Positions 1 through 27,900 of a stretch of 64,000 nucleotides of DNA are shown here, piece by piece. The stretch lies in the NCBI GenBank assembly GCA_037833965.1, contig AP031358.1:20158001-20222000 (forward strand). Reading direction: 5' to 3'. A program made the translations under genes and the position numbers. How positions within the stretch are numbered: position 1 is the stretch's first letter; the number at the start of each line of letters is the position of its first letter. The notes under the pieces are model-generated. The model was not told where the DNA came from and did no database searches. It saw only the letters and a program-made list of their open reading frames with translations. This DNA is from Marchantia polymorpha subsp. ruderalis (lineage: Eukaryota; Streptophyta; Marchantiopsida; Marchantiales; Marchantiaceae).

Positions 1-1365
1 TATTCTAGTTATCAACATGAATATTGACCATAATTTATTAATTTAATTACTGCTGCAATTCATTCTTATTTTTGTAATTGGGGTTCAAATATAAATGCAA
101 ACAAACATTTTTTCATGAAAGCTCACAATTCTTGTAGCAATGTACAAATATTTTGATCAATATTTTCATTATATTGTGATTCATCTACTTAGAATCAGGT
201 GTCACAAACTCCAATATGAGAGTGTCATACTCTAGATATTAACATGGTTTGAAAAAAATAAATTCAAAACATTACATTCAGCTAATTTTTTTTAACCTAA
301 AATTGAGGTGTAAAAAATTAAGTATATGGTTTTCATTTTATTTTGAAATAAAATTATTATGATTTTATAAAGATCATATCACATCAACAAATCATACTAT
401 ATTAGCTTAACTATCATCATATTACAGGTGATTTCAACATCAAGTAATCATTTTTTGATCCATTAATATACTTCATAAATTGATAGCATAAATTGGATAG
501 AATAATTAAAACGGTTCATTTTTATGGCTATCATTTGTAGTTTCTCATAGATGTTAATTTGTAATTGTTGTATTGATGTATAAAACAATAATTACATGAA
601 GAATAAAAATTTTATTTTATCTTGATCTTGAGAAAATTATTATGCAGGACATTTTGTTCATTAATTTAACAATTTGAATATTTTATAAAATTTTAATATA
701 ATTTTAAAATTATAACACATATATCTCATGGTTAAGTAATCTGATACATTTTCTTTAATTCTATATCATGATTAAATTATGTTGAAAAAGAATGAATTAT
801 ATATTTTGTAGGAAAAAAGTAAATTTTGAAATATAAAAACATTGCATTTTTGTATTTATATTTTTGTACAGATAAATAATATTTTTATATCATTTCTATT
901 ATAAAATTGATTACAATAATTTATTTGTTTGCAAATTCAACAATATCTATGTGCTACATTTATATAGAAATTTATCAAAAATAATTTTGTCTACTTTGCA
1001 CTCAATCTGTTGCATCCTCTGCATTCATTTATATTTTTTTTCACACGTTTTATTTTATGTGATAAATGATTACTTTTTTCCATACATTTTTTAAGTCATA
1101 AATATAGATTGTTACGAAACATAATACTTATATAATGTTACATCATGAAAACATTATATATATTTAAAAATTTATAAGTACAATCATTCAATGAATTTTT
1201 ACTATCATCTTATTACTCTCTATTGTTTGCTATTGATAATCATCTTATTTTGTTCCCATTTATTTGTTAAAAAATTGTATTAATTGTTTTGCTGTCAAAA
1301 AAGTTGAATGATATGTTTGATTCTTGAAATCTATAGGCTGAAATTTCATAATAAATAGTTTAGCA
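1..1365. other. AT-rich intergenic DNA
   Basis: Strongly AT-rich sequence with frequent stops in all frames. I see no gene, RNA or mobile element here. Confidence 0.6.
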
Positions 1366-1743
1366 TCTCACATGAAAAACTGAATGATAGATGAATGCTT
1401 GATATTGTGATGAACGAGACAAATGGAAGAAACTCTGCAATTTGAACACAACATCTCATAGCTTACATGGAAAAATGAATGATACATGAATGCTTGATAT
1501 TGTGTTGAACACAAAATTTCATAGCTCACATGGAAAAATGAATGATATATGAATGCTTCATATCGTGTTGAACACAAAATTTCATAGCTCACATGGAAAA
1601 ATGAATGATATATGAATGCTTGATATCGTGTTGAACACAAAGTCTCATAGCTCACATGTAAATGTGAATGATATATGAATGCTTGATAGTGTGATGAACG
1701 TGACAAATATAAAAAACGGTACAATTTGAACAAAAATCTCATA
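1366..1743. repeat. Short tandem array, 63- and 94-bp units
   Basis: Five head-to-tail units built on CTCACATGGAAAAATGAATG followed by GAATGCTTGATAT. The three inner units (about 1461-1649) are 63 bp each and nearly identical. The two outer units are about 94 bp because they keep an extra 31 bp around GAACGAGACAAAT and GAACGTGACAAAT. The inner units look like a deletion derivative that was then amplified. Because 63 is a multiple of three, the array gives a long repetitive open frame on the - strand; that frame is a by-product of the period, not evidence for a protein. Confidence 0.85.
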
Positions 1744-4540
1744 TTTTATTTTGTCTTGAACGTTATATTCTTCAATAATTGCTAATAGAATATCTATCTA
1801 AGTCTTCTATTTTTATTCGCTAGCATGAAAAGGTAGATAACACAATCAGTTAGTTATGGCTATTCAAAATTTAATGTTTAGCTAATTGATCATGTTTTAT
1901 AAAAGTTGCCTTACTTCAGAAATGTATTAATGCATGATCGTAAAATTTTGTTTCTTGCTAATTTTCAAAGGTTAGTATTTAAATAATCTTTGCCAACTCT
2001 ACAACTTTATTCATCAATCCATGATTTAAATGGCCACTTACCACCATTTTGTGTGACTATACTTGACACATCCATTTAGTCGACTATATTTAACCTAATC
2101 ATTGTAATACTGAACATCTAGTTTTATGTTGGGATCTTACATAAAGTCACATAAAGTTAAATTAATCTTGTTGGTCACCACTATCATGAAATTTTCTTGG
2201 TAACATAATCTACTTGGAAATAACTGATCCTCGCCACACATACTTATTCTTTTAGTATGAAATGAGAATTAGAATTTGTATTGATCTATCCAATCAAACA
2301 TCATTGTGCCACTATAGCAATGATATCTTCGTTGCAAAAAAAGAAGAAGGAAAAAGAACTCAAATTTGTCTATCTGTCGCCTCACCCTACTTCTAATCTG
2401 GTACTTGTGATTTTATAAGCACATAATTGACTCATACCATTATACATCTTGAATAAAGCGATCTCAATTCCAACATTTCAAGAAGAAACGAGGATATGTG
2501 TAATCGTAATCCAAATTTATCAACGAGCAACATTTTTACGTAGTTGCTATGTCATGACACAACAAGAAGTCGTATACACATCTTGCAAATCAAGTGCGAC
2601 CTTACTTACTTACGTGTGAGTGATGAAAATATAGATGGATGCAACAAGAGAATACGAAATTTCCTGTTTATTATAAGTTGCGCACCGTGAAGAAGACACA
2701 TTTTGGGAAACATAAAAAAATTAAAAGAAAGATCAGATTTGTGTAAAAACTCTAACATGATGACAAATCGATGGGGAAAATTGTTTTGACCACTATAACT
2801 GGTAGACGTGTACTTTTGACTTGAAACATACAAAGTCTTATTGTGAGGAAAGGATAGGTTTTGGAGTTATCCTATTTCCGAACTAGAATAACAAATTTTG
2901 ACGGATGTAAAGTCATCGGTAACGTGAAACAGATTCACAAAGATTTGGAACAAATCTGATGTACATAAAAAATAATAACAGTATTCTCTCCTCTCTATAA
3001 AAGGACTTCAGGTCATCTGGTAAAACTGTATTCAGAAAATGACTTTTGGCTACTTTCTGTTTGTGACGTAATGATTCATAAATCCAGTTATAAGTGGATA
3101 AGCTTGAAATGGTACATGTTCAACAATCCCTGCGCAAGAATTTTTGTACACACAGTTTCAACCTCAGCGGCTTATATTTCAGTCAATGTAGTGATAGCCA
3201 AGGCATTCATTGGCATAGGTTCGTCGCTTGGAACTTCGTTTTTTACGTGCGATGGAACCACCATAGAAGCCATTACTGTAGAGCTATGACAATGCAATTG
3301 TAGAATTTCAATTACAAATGATGTTGTCATGGTATGTTTCAACAGGAGAGATAATAGAGAAAATTTTGAAGCTAAGGTAAGAGGGGACATACACAGCCCA
3401 GACAAATTGTTTACTGAAGCTCGGAAGGATGAGCATTGATTGCAATGTGAGCGCAAACAGTTTTTCTCCCCCTGATAATCAAGTTTTACTGGTTCTCCCG
3501 AAGCACATCACTCATAGTTCTCTCCACCAAGAGCATAATGGCTTCGCGACTGGGTTACAAACACGTTAAAAATCTTTCAACGCACCTTCTTATAAGTTTT
3601 CGAGGAGCAAACTCTTGGTAAGTTCATGATTCGTGCTGTTTTCGTTTTCTACATAATCACCGCGTAATCAAGATACATTCCAACAGCCTAAAATCCTAAC
3701 TGGCAATCGACACCGAGTCCAGACGCCAGAAGCAAGCTTTATGAATACGGACATGGTGGATTCATGCCTTCTTACTGTCGCAGTAAATATGCTACAACGA
3801 GAGAAAACCACCATTATCCTCCCTGTCAACTGCAGCTCATCATGGGAAAACACCCACACCAGCGCTGTACAGTCAATTCTTATTCGATGATACGACATAA
3901 TATGATACGTCAATTCAGCAGCGTTACGAGTTCCACCTAGAGCCATTGGACGTCCACCTCGGTTGCGTTCCTTCCATCAACGAAATCCCTAACACGAGTG
4001 TAGTTCAAGCGGTATCGCGATGTAAAATGTGAGTTTTTCCATGTACCATTATCCGATTCAAATTTTCAACAAACAGTATTCCATACAAATACTAATCGAA
4101 TGATTTGGCGGCCTATCGAACATTTGTTCAAAGTGTGCACAGTTCACTATACCACACAGTGAAAAAGAATTTAACCTTGTACATATTTCGATAATTGAAA
4201 TATTCTTAACTTTAGAATCGATAATCACTTATTTCATCTCGAGAACGTGTACGTGGATTTGCCCTGACCATTGTCTCTTCTTTTCTACGCATGAAGTATC
4301 AACGCTCATGCTGTACAACAATCACCGCCATCCCATCGGAATCTTGGGTGCTATATTATGCAATAAGAATGGTGTATGAGCGATACGAACACTCGGTGAA
4401 TCTAAAATAATATCACAGTTATCAATGATGAAAGAGTAAGATTCTTATTCAGATTCAGCATGTGTTCATTTGACTTTTATAAATCAGAACTGAAACTCAT
4501 GACCGTAGAAAAAGTAAGCTACAGTATGTGAGGAAGATGG
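1744..4540. other. Intergenic DNA without recognisable features
   Basis: AT-rich until about 3.4 kb, then nearer even composition. Short open frames on both strands show no family resemblance or splice context. Nothing supportable. Confidence 0.5.
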
Positions 4541-5540
4541 AAGATGTAAGGAAAGGTGGAGCCAAGATACACTTTAAGGTGACTTTGAGCAAGAGCGTCA
4601 AGTGAAAACGTGGTGGAGCAGTAAAATCCGAGGTTTCGAATGCCCGGTCAACTTACCAAGGTGAAGTGAAATCGGTCCTGGCGGTAGAGCGCCAGCCAGC
4701 CCAGCAAAGGGACTGTGACATGGCATTGCAAGGTCAGGGAGGGACGGAACGGGTGAGTTAGAGTACGACAGGCGGGGAGTGACTCCAAGGTAGGAGGAGG
4801 GAGGTTTGAGTGACCCCGGTCAGAGTGTCCCAAGTGAGAGTTTGACGTGCTTTAACGATGAAATCACGTCGACCAGCAGAGGAAGAGTCTGAAGAGGAGA
4901 AGAGGAGAGGAGAGAAGAGAGGGAGAGGGAGCCGGTGCTGCTGCCCTGCTGCTCTGCTCTGCTCTGATCTGTCGAAGACAAACTCAAAAAGAGTGGACGA
5001 GGCGATGACGACGACAACACACTTCGCTCGGAAGTAAGACAGGATTGATCAGTCAGCTGTAATGTCGTCAGGTGAGGCATCTCGACCCGAACCCCTACTC
5101 GTGTCGTTCGTCCTCATGGCATGCGATTGCGGGCAGCGAAGTGGCTGCTTCCAGAAGTTTTAACATCGGCACACGCTGCTGTTGGGGAGGGAAAGTTTTG
5201 AGAGTGTAAACCTAAGGTTATGGAGTCTTGGGGGCCTCGGGGAGGAGAGGGACGGAGGAGAGGACGAGGAGGAGGTGGTGGTGGTGGAGGAAGAGTCATG
5301 GTGGTGGTTGACCTGTTTGTCACAGGGGAGGTTCTGCCTTGAAGGCTGAGGACCGGAATGAAATTTGTTGTACAGGAGTTGATCAGGTCGGTCGGCATTG
5401 AACGTCTGATCTCTCACCCCGTGGTGATGCAAGGGGTGGAAAAGCTGATTAATTTCAGCATAGTGCAGCGGTAAGCACTGTACGGCAGAGTGTGGAGTGT
5501 GTGAAACCTCGGTCAGCTTATACAGCGAGGAAGATGGCTA
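4540..5540 (+). promoter_or_regulatory. GC/GA-rich block, possible promoter and first leader exon of the kinase gene
   Basis: Composition changes sharply here: the + strand becomes purine-rich (GAGGAG and GGAAGA runs, about 4870-5290) with more CpG than the flanks. Such blocks are common around plant transcription starts and in 5' leaders. A donor-like CAG|GTGAGG lies at about 5070. The next confident coding exon on + is the kinase start at 9568, so a long, spliced 5' leader would fit. This is inference from composition and one splice-like site; no TATA box or start could be fixed. Confidence 0.3.
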
Positions 5541-8500
5541 AGCTTTTCGGTTGCTGCCGGTGCAATTGCAGTAGCAGGCTTCTGTAAATGCTCAGTTTAT
5601 ACCTCTATCTGATTCCTCGGCTCGGCAATTGTTCACTGTAGGTGAATGAAGAAGAATGCCCTGTTTGCGCTAATTATCGATTGGAGTACCATACCATACA
5701 GGTATTGTAACTTTTCACTGTACTCTGCTTGCTAGCTCAATCTTGTAGTATCTGTCGCTTAGAATGATGCATAGATCTCACGTCGGTCGTAAGTTGGTCA
5801 CTGGTGCGAGATTGGGGTGGAATGAGACTTCTTTTGCCGATCGATTATTCTTGGTAGGGTTTGCCGGGTAACGGCAGATTTTCTTGTCACAAAGTACTGA
5901 AATAAGTCTGGACACCCACGGATATGTATCCGAGGGTTTAAGTTCCAATTGTACATATTTATTCCCTGATTTTTAACTACACACTCGCAGATTTTCATCT
6001 CTTACTCTGTCATCATGTTGCCCTAACTCTTAGACATAGTCCAGATTTTATATCCAGCATACTCCTTTATTTCTCCACCTTATACGTATTGATCTGTCTA
6101 TTTTTACATCTTCTATTCCCGCTCGGTATCATTGGTATCTTGATGAACCACCTATAGTTCAATACCACGAAGAAGCTTGTCACCTGTAAAGTTATGCGTA
6201 ATGTTTCCTAACACGAATGTTACGGAGATTTGACCAATCAATGAATTTTTTCTGTCTGAATTCTACTAGGAATCATGATCTCTAGCAAAGAACAACAAGC
6301 GGCAATTTATTTCATCATTGTTTTAGTAAGGGTTGTTTTTACATTAATAAAAATATAGAATAAGTGAAGTCGATACAGTTAGATTTTTGCGCGACTTCGT
6401 GAAATTTCGAAAAAGACATTATTCTTGTGTACTATGCAAGCAAAGGTAACAGTATTTTGTCTAAAATTTCATTCAATATCAGTAGATCTGAATGCAGTTC
6501 TATTCTTAAATCTAGCAATTTTGAAGTGACAATACGGTAAACCTTCAAATCTGATGAATCAAAAGTTACCTCATCCCCTTGTCCTGACAGACTTAGAAGA
6601 AAATTTTGAGAAAATTAATGTTTAAATGAACTTTAGGAACATACTTGTAACATATCTTACTAAGATGATTACTCAAAAGTGAGTGTTACTGGATACAGTT
6701 GAATGCCCGATTGAATACATTCTGTATGTTAGAATTGTCATCTCGGCTACTTTTTTTCACACGGCCGCTAGATCCAAATGCATGCTTTTCGAAGAAACAT
6801 GGTGAAGTCGAGTTGTAAGATTGTGATATATATTTGGACTTTTTATTTCGCAAGTCCACTCTGATCTTCTTGATAAATTCGGTTGGAATGTTCATTTCCA
6901 CAGAACATACTAGCACACAGATATTTGATAATGGGTGGAATGATGTCTTCTGTCATGCGCAAAAATATAGCAGATGGACGAGTGAGGTTTTGGATAGACT
7001 TGTTAGGGGCATAATGTTGATCTGTATCATCATTGTTTGTCATCTAGCAAACTGATGGTCTTGAGCGAAGATTTGTAGCAAATAAGACTTGCAGTGCCAC
7101 TTCTATCAAGAAAACACTATCCTGACTTATATGTGCGCTTTGATTTCGAAAAGCGAGCGTGATCATTCTGATGATTGAGAAGGGGGTTTTTCTCTCTATA
7201 GCTTTCTGGTAATTATATTATGGTCCTTATTATATGAATAGTTGATCTCTGATACCAATTATAGATTGAATTAATTATTACCAATTAAGATTTTCATACT
7301 CTTGCGACGATACGTGCTCTAGTCAAGTAAATATGCAAACGCTGATTATGAATATTTTCTCTTTGCATGTACTCCTTAGAAAGATCTTTTCACGAAGTTT
7401 TGTGCTCTCTGCATAGTTGTGTTTGCGTCTTTGCGTGCTATACAATACCTAGAATAGATCTTGGCAACGGTTTTGTGCATTCCCCATCCTATTGTGGTTC
7501 TAGTTCTCGTCAACGTGCTGGATCCCTGCATAATCCTATCCATCAACTGCTAGCTGGATTTTGTTAAGGTGGAATGATGTTGCGATGGTACTGGTTCTTG
7601 TTCTCGTATCAGATACAAGCTCACCGTGCCTCCAAAACGGAGGTGCACTTACTTTTGTGCATGTAAATTCACTTCCATGATCTGTGAATGCATGCTTTTT
7701 TCTCCCACACCTGCTTGTGTGTTGTGCTTGGATTCAATCTAATCCTCGCCGTTTTAGTGTACAAATATATGCACGTTGGTTTGAAGGTGAAGCAGCCGAA
7801 TAAATGTAACGGGTATACGTACTCTGCTCATTTCAACATTGATGATCATCACTGGCCATCAGTCTTTCTTATGTCGTACTTGCATTTCATACTACTCTTT
7901 AGCTTCCCAGTCATCGATAGCTGGACTTCTTTTCCTACTTTCAATTCACATTGACTTCCCTTTTTTACCAGATGATTGTATGTAACGGAGACTTTGGACA
8001 GGTACCTTGAAGCTTCTCATTTGACCTTGAATTTTGCTGTTGACTAAGGATGCCATCAGCCTTTCCTACGTCACTTACCACCTGAACCGAGATCTTTTGG
8101 CCAATGCCACGCGGTTGATCATGTAGGACTCATGTAGTACGATATCTAAGTAGACTAATGTTACTTTTCCCTAGGTTTCTCGCCCTTTCATTCTCTTCCT
8201 GCTTCTCTTCACATTCATGTCTTCTGAATTGATGTTGAAACTGACTTGCGTTTATTTTCACAATTAAAGAGTTATGTAGTTCGATGCATGACTCGTCTTT
8301 AAATCAGCGGGATGCAAGTAGGTTGCAATACGTCCACTTCATAGGTGGAAGGATGTTACTATGCTGCAGGTGCAAATAGAACTTCCTAGAACTGACACAT
8401 TTTAGTTCAATCAAAGCCCCTCGTATTGAGTACTTGTACTCGATCTTGCTACGGCAAATTGAATAGGTTTTTTTTCACACATTCTTTCTATTTGTTCTTT

Positions 8501-9310
8501 AATTCCCGTGATTCTCTTAGTTTTAGCCTTCTCTTTAGCCTCTCGTCTTCTTTCTAGAGCTAAACAATATTTGCCTAAAGTCAGGGCCACTGCCATGGAC
8601 ACTGTTTTGATTTCTTAGCTTTCAGTTATCCCGAGCCCTGTGCGGTCTAGTCCTGAAACCTCTTCACCTCGTTATTTATTGATGAAGCAGCCTAAAAAAC
8701 CTGACGAGCACACAACTTTTGCTTTGGGTCTCGTTGATATATGATGGAGCCTTTCTTGCATCCGAAGGGCATTCCACACCGCTTACTTACTTGTCCTATC
8801 ATGTCTGCTATGGAGATAGACTTCTCCCCTTACCAACTCTTTTGAGTTTCTTCAGTTTCTGTTTGTATTGGCCATATGGTCTGTTCTTTTGCATGTACAC
8901 ATATTCTCTTTCTCTAGTTGTTAATACCTTGTGGGAGTGTACTTATATGCTGTCGCCCAAAAGATATGCAACCTCGATTTGCGCCGTTGTTGGTACTCTT
9001 GCATGACAAACCCTTAGGCTGCTCATTTTATCCGCGATGTATGAATAAAGCCCGTATAAGGTGTCGTTTCTTTCAGACTTATGCCATGATTACTGTTTGT
9101 ATCTTTTCCTGGTCAGTTACTGTGTATCGACTTTCACAACAGATACAGCCCATGAGATTGGTAATCTGTTCTCGTTCCTTACCAGATCTTGTTTCGTTCC
9201 TTGTTGGTTTACTTGTTTTCGTTGTTCCCCTTGCGTGCTAGGCTTTTGTGGTTGATGACTTGTTATCTCATTTATTATAATGATCATTGATTCGAATGGC
9301 CTTGCGCAGG
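5541..9310 (+). other. Probable leader intron or upstream DNA
   Basis: No coding frame with family resemblance. Position and T-rich + strand tracts would fit an intron in the 5' leader of the kinase gene, ending at GCGCAG|GGTCG near 9310. Transcript data would be needed to prove it. Confidence 0.3.
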
Positions 9311-9567
9311 GTCGACCTTTTGAACAACCCTACCGAATCAGAGGTCACATTTCAGTTGATTCAACACTGCGCTCGTGGGAACAGAGCTGATTCACGAGGC
9401 TTTTACTTCGAGAGGGGAGAAGTTAGGGAGGTGGAGGAGGAAAAGTGTCTAAACAGGGAAGATATACGGAAAGACTTCCAAATTTTATTTAAGTCTTCTT
9501 CTGTTAGCTTCCTCCCTCCCTCCCTGCTTCGATTTTTTCATTTCCAACCATCCCTGGAGTCTATGCT
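9311..9567 (+). promoter_or_regulatory. 5' leader of the Raf-like kinase, with a two-codon uORF
   Basis: The stretch starts after an acceptor-like GCGCAG, is purine-rich, then has a CCTCCCTCCCTCC tract before the start codon. At 9563 lies ATG CTA TGA, a two-codon upstream frame whose stop overlaps the kinase start in the order ATGA (9568-9571). This arrangement can allow termination and re-initiation. The exon boundary is inferred; the overlap is directly visible. Confidence 0.45.
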
Positions 9568-24427
<14,860 letters not shown>

Positions 24428-24910
24428 CGAAGAATCTAGATTGTCTAAGATTGCATCTAGAAATACTGAGCCGAACAGGGCTTTTGTCAAAACTGCACTT
24501 TGCCCCTTCATGGAATGTTGATGGAGTTGTGCTATGTTGACATGTACATGTCAATGTGATTTGCTTCTGGAGTAAGTAATTGTATTTACGGAAGGCGTGA
24601 CATCAGTCACTTCTTCAGTGGGGTTTCGGATTTTATTAGTGCAGTTAAAACGCGACTGCTACGAAGGATGAGACAAGAAAATGCAATGGGCAGCAGCAGT
24701 CTTGTGTGGCACAAACAGAAGCACACTTTCATCTACATTTTGAAAGTTTTGCAACTGCCTGTAGCTAGCTTGAGTGGGTACTTCACTCCATCACTTAGAG
24801 AATGCTCAGTCAGTATCGCAGCACTCGGGCATGCCATGAGATGCTTTTTAAGAGTTTTTTGAATCCTGTAAGGTGGTCCTAATCTGTAATAAAAATATAT
24901 TTGTTCTTGG
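24428..24910 (+). terminator. 3' UTR of the kinase with AATAAA signal
   Basis: After the stop at 24427 there is about 480 bp without coding signal. AATAAA lies at 24888-24893, followed by AATATATTTG and a T-rich tract, a plausible plant polyadenylation region. The cleavage site is not determinable from sequence. Confidence 0.5.
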
Positions 24911-27517
24911 GTTTTCTACAGGGACCGTTATATTTAATCTAAGACATGGACTCTCCTTGTCTCACTTACGTCTGAGTACGAGCAGAAGCCTATATTAAAA
25001 TGATTGCCTACTCTAATTCCGCTTTCCTTGGTCCTTCAGTTCAATGGTCTGATCATGTACGAGTGTTGCGGAATGCGGAAATCAACTTTGGATGCACGTG
25101 TGGTAACTTGAACCAGTTCCCTGACTTTAACGTCTACACAAGTCAGAGAAATGTAAGTAAGATTCTTTCCATTCTGTTCTGTATTTTCTTGCTGCCTTTC
25201 GTTCCCAGAGTAGTGGATTAAGTAGCCACTTCAGGTACGCTTACGTCTTGTGAATGTTTCTGAAGTTTTTCTAGACGATGTATGCAGTAATTTAATATTT
25301 CGTCTGCCTGTTCACCTGCTGTTAGTTTTCCTGTTTCAAGAGAAAAATACAGGAGTTGATCACGTAAAGATTACAGTTTCTATAATTTGAGAATTTCAGG
25401 TTTCTGTTAACACGTGTAGCTAATTCCGTTGTATATAGGAATTATTCTATTTGTTTATTTGCTAGTTATTTCGTGTATAATCGACGTCAATTGAGTGAAC
25501 TTTGCCGTACCTGGCTCGAAAGATTTCGGCAGATTCTCTGTACTATGAAACTTAGTGTTCTTGATGGGTTCGAATTTTGCATACATTTCGCTCAATGAGG
25601 GCTTGTTCGTTTTGTAACCGTATTTATCTTCCACTGAGTAAAACCTCATGCTTGTAACACTTGGTTCTTTCGTGATGGTGTAACATCTTTTGAGTCTCCT
25701 GAATGAATAGTTGCCCAACGTTGTCTCGGGATAAGCACACAGTGGCCAGTTGAGTTTGAATTTTGAAGTGGGGATGGAAGCGAATTTTGAGCTCGATTGC
25801 ACGCAATCTCGCAGAAGGAGATTGTTCGCAACGAAGACATATCCTATGTTGCGTCGTACAGGAAGTTTACCATCACGGTTGAGTGTCAAGGCTTTGGGTG
25901 ATGATGTTGTTTGGTTACTACAAAAAAATATCATATTTTAATTTAATATGCACTGACAAAGTGGGTGAAGAATCACAACTTTTGTTGTACTGAGAAGATC
26001 TGAGCCTAACGTTACTGTGATCAAGATCGCTATGAACTATGAGAACTTCAGTGTTTTCACTATTTTCTAATTATACAGTGTTGATGTCCACATTTTATCC
26101 ATGAGTGCTTTTTACTTGAAGTCACAGTAACATTGAAGTGACTGAAGTCAAACGTAGATAAGGAAATTTTATTACTTACCATCAGTGTCATCTACAAAGT
26201 ACTAGTATAGTATTAGCTACATATATACAGATACATACAGATCAGAGTGAGACACGATTTAAATAGTTTGAACCTGAGATTCTTCCCTGATCTCAAGGGT
26301 CGTCATTAGGACTAAACGACCCAAATTGTAGGCTAAGAATTCTTTCAATGAATAGACCCCAACTCACACGGAAGTGCTTTAGCTTGTCACCCTAAGCTAC
26401 ATAGAGCATATTTTCATGATGAAGGTTGTAGGGCCAGTCCTTTTTTTATTCAGCGGCAGAACATGCCCCCATAACGGAATGATTTATCATTTCCCTACAC
26501 GGTCAGCATCCGATAAGTATGAGAATGGTAACTTGTAGTAAAATAGTTGTTATTTTTCGTACCAGTCAGCTTTTAAGAAAATCTTCCTTTTTGTCAACAA
26601 AATAACTTCGGGTAAGAAGATGGTCATGTGGATTCGATTAGTACATGTATGATGAACATTGATTTTCACTTGTAGGACTGAAAAGTGAGTATGGCTTACG
26701 TGGTCAACGATGCATGCCACAGACAAGATGCACTGTAATGTCAAGAAATGAGCTGTACGATGTACATGAGAATTTCCGTGTAAATAGCAAAAGGTGGGCT
26801 TTAGCCATATTTTGATGATTTTAAGCATTGTTCATGTTAAATCAGTTCTAGATCGAAGCGTACAAATTACATTAACATGCTGATTGTGTATGAGTGCATG
26901 AGATTAATGAGACGTGGAAAAATGTGTAAAGCAATCATTCAAGATAAATTATAGAGACATTTCTGCTCGCATTGTGCATATCAAAGGGAGACATTTTGCG
27001 AGTAATTTAAATATTCTTTTCCATGTCAACATGTACGCTCGTATGGAATAACTAAGATAACAACGTTGAAGGCGTAAGGCAGTGGAATCAATGTAACAAA
27101 CGAATAGGGTACGAAAGAAATCTATACCAATCAGTTGATCAGGGAGAGTCCAAACTGCCTTTGGAAGCAAAATAGCTGAATGCCATTGCTACTTAACTGC
27201 AGATGTCTTCTGTTCTAGAGATTATGGCAATTTCAATCCTTATGGAGCAGAGCAAACAGGTCTGAAATGTGTACCAACAGGACACTTCTATGCTGATGAT
27301 ATCATCAAAATAGTTTGATTAATATATTGGATAGCGCAAGCATACAATTCTCACGTCAATATCGTGAGCAATTAACCTCAATCATAGTTCCACTAGAGCC
27401 TTTAGTTGAAGAATGCACAAGCAGATGAACTTAATCTAGAGAAGCCTGTAGAAGAGCAACTAAATGTGAATCTCTATTAACAAAGTTAGTAGAGATATTC
27501 TGTTTATTCTGTTTAGG
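24911..27517. other. Intergenic DNA
   Basis: No recognisable gene apart from the low-confidence - strand frame at 25455-25934. The rest is AT-rich with only short frames. Confidence 0.5.
25455..25934 (-). CDS. Unidentified 159-codon open frame
   Basis: An unbroken frame on the - strand, long for this base composition. The predicted product is basic, rich in Lys, Ser, Pro and Thr toward the C-terminal half (RFYSVEDKYGYKTNKPSLSE), with no signal peptide, membrane segment or motif that I recognise. No splice sites or promoter were found that would anchor it. It could be a chance frame or an orphan gene. Confidence 0.2.
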   Translation of the reverse strand: MIFFCSNQTTSSPKALTLNRDGKLPVRRNIGYVFVANNLLLRDCVQSSSKFASIPTSKFKLNWPLCAYPETTLGNYSFRRLKRCYTITKEPSVTSMRFYSVEDKYGYKTNKPSLSEMYAKFEPIKNTKFHSTENLPKSFEPGTAKFTQLTSIIHEITSK

Positions 27518-27900
27518 TGTTGTTAGAACAACGTATGTTAACTCAGGTCTTGACTTCACTCGGGTTAGATTAACCTCAATTAGTTATTTCAGTTAGAATG
27601 TTATAATATATATATAAAAAAGAGAGGTCACGAAAGCTCTCGGTGGTATTTTTTAGAGTTTTTTCAATCTATAATCTGTTTTGTTTTGGTGGAGTGTCTA
27701 CGTTTGCGTTCTCCTCACGACTTGGTGGATTGTGCGTTGGAGTTCATGTTTGTTACTATTAACTCAGGTGTGTTTCAACTCAAATAGCTAAATTCAAGTT
27801 AGGGTTTAATTTTTGATGTACACTATAATGGAGATCTAGCCAAAACTCTCGTCGAACACTCTAGGATTTTTTTCTGTCGTGCAAATAGCACGTCACAACA
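27518..27900 (+). mobile_element. LTR-like fragment, possible solo LTR
   Basis: Starts TGTTGTTAGAACAACG and ends GTCACAACA, so the ends are short inverted repeats of the TG..CA type. Inside is a TATA-like TTATAATATATATATAAAA (about 27602) followed by AGAGAGGTC and a T-rich tract, the usual layout of a plant copia LTR. No target duplication is evident, and no primer-binding site follows, so the boundaries and the call are weak. Confidence 0.3.

Noticed and set aside
1368-1742. - strand open frame of 124 codons with a 21-residue repeat
   Set aside because: The frame exists because a 63-bp tandem DNA repeat has no stop in that frame; there is no start context, splice context or family.
4820-5432. 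- strand Ser/Pro-rich open frames
   Set aside because: They mirror the purine-rich + strand; low complexity alone keeps the frame open. No conserved motif.
5450-5530. Sequence resembling a tRNA gene (GTGCAGCGGTAAGCACT)
   Set aside because: No cloverleaf can be drawn; the B-box region and acceptor stem are missing.
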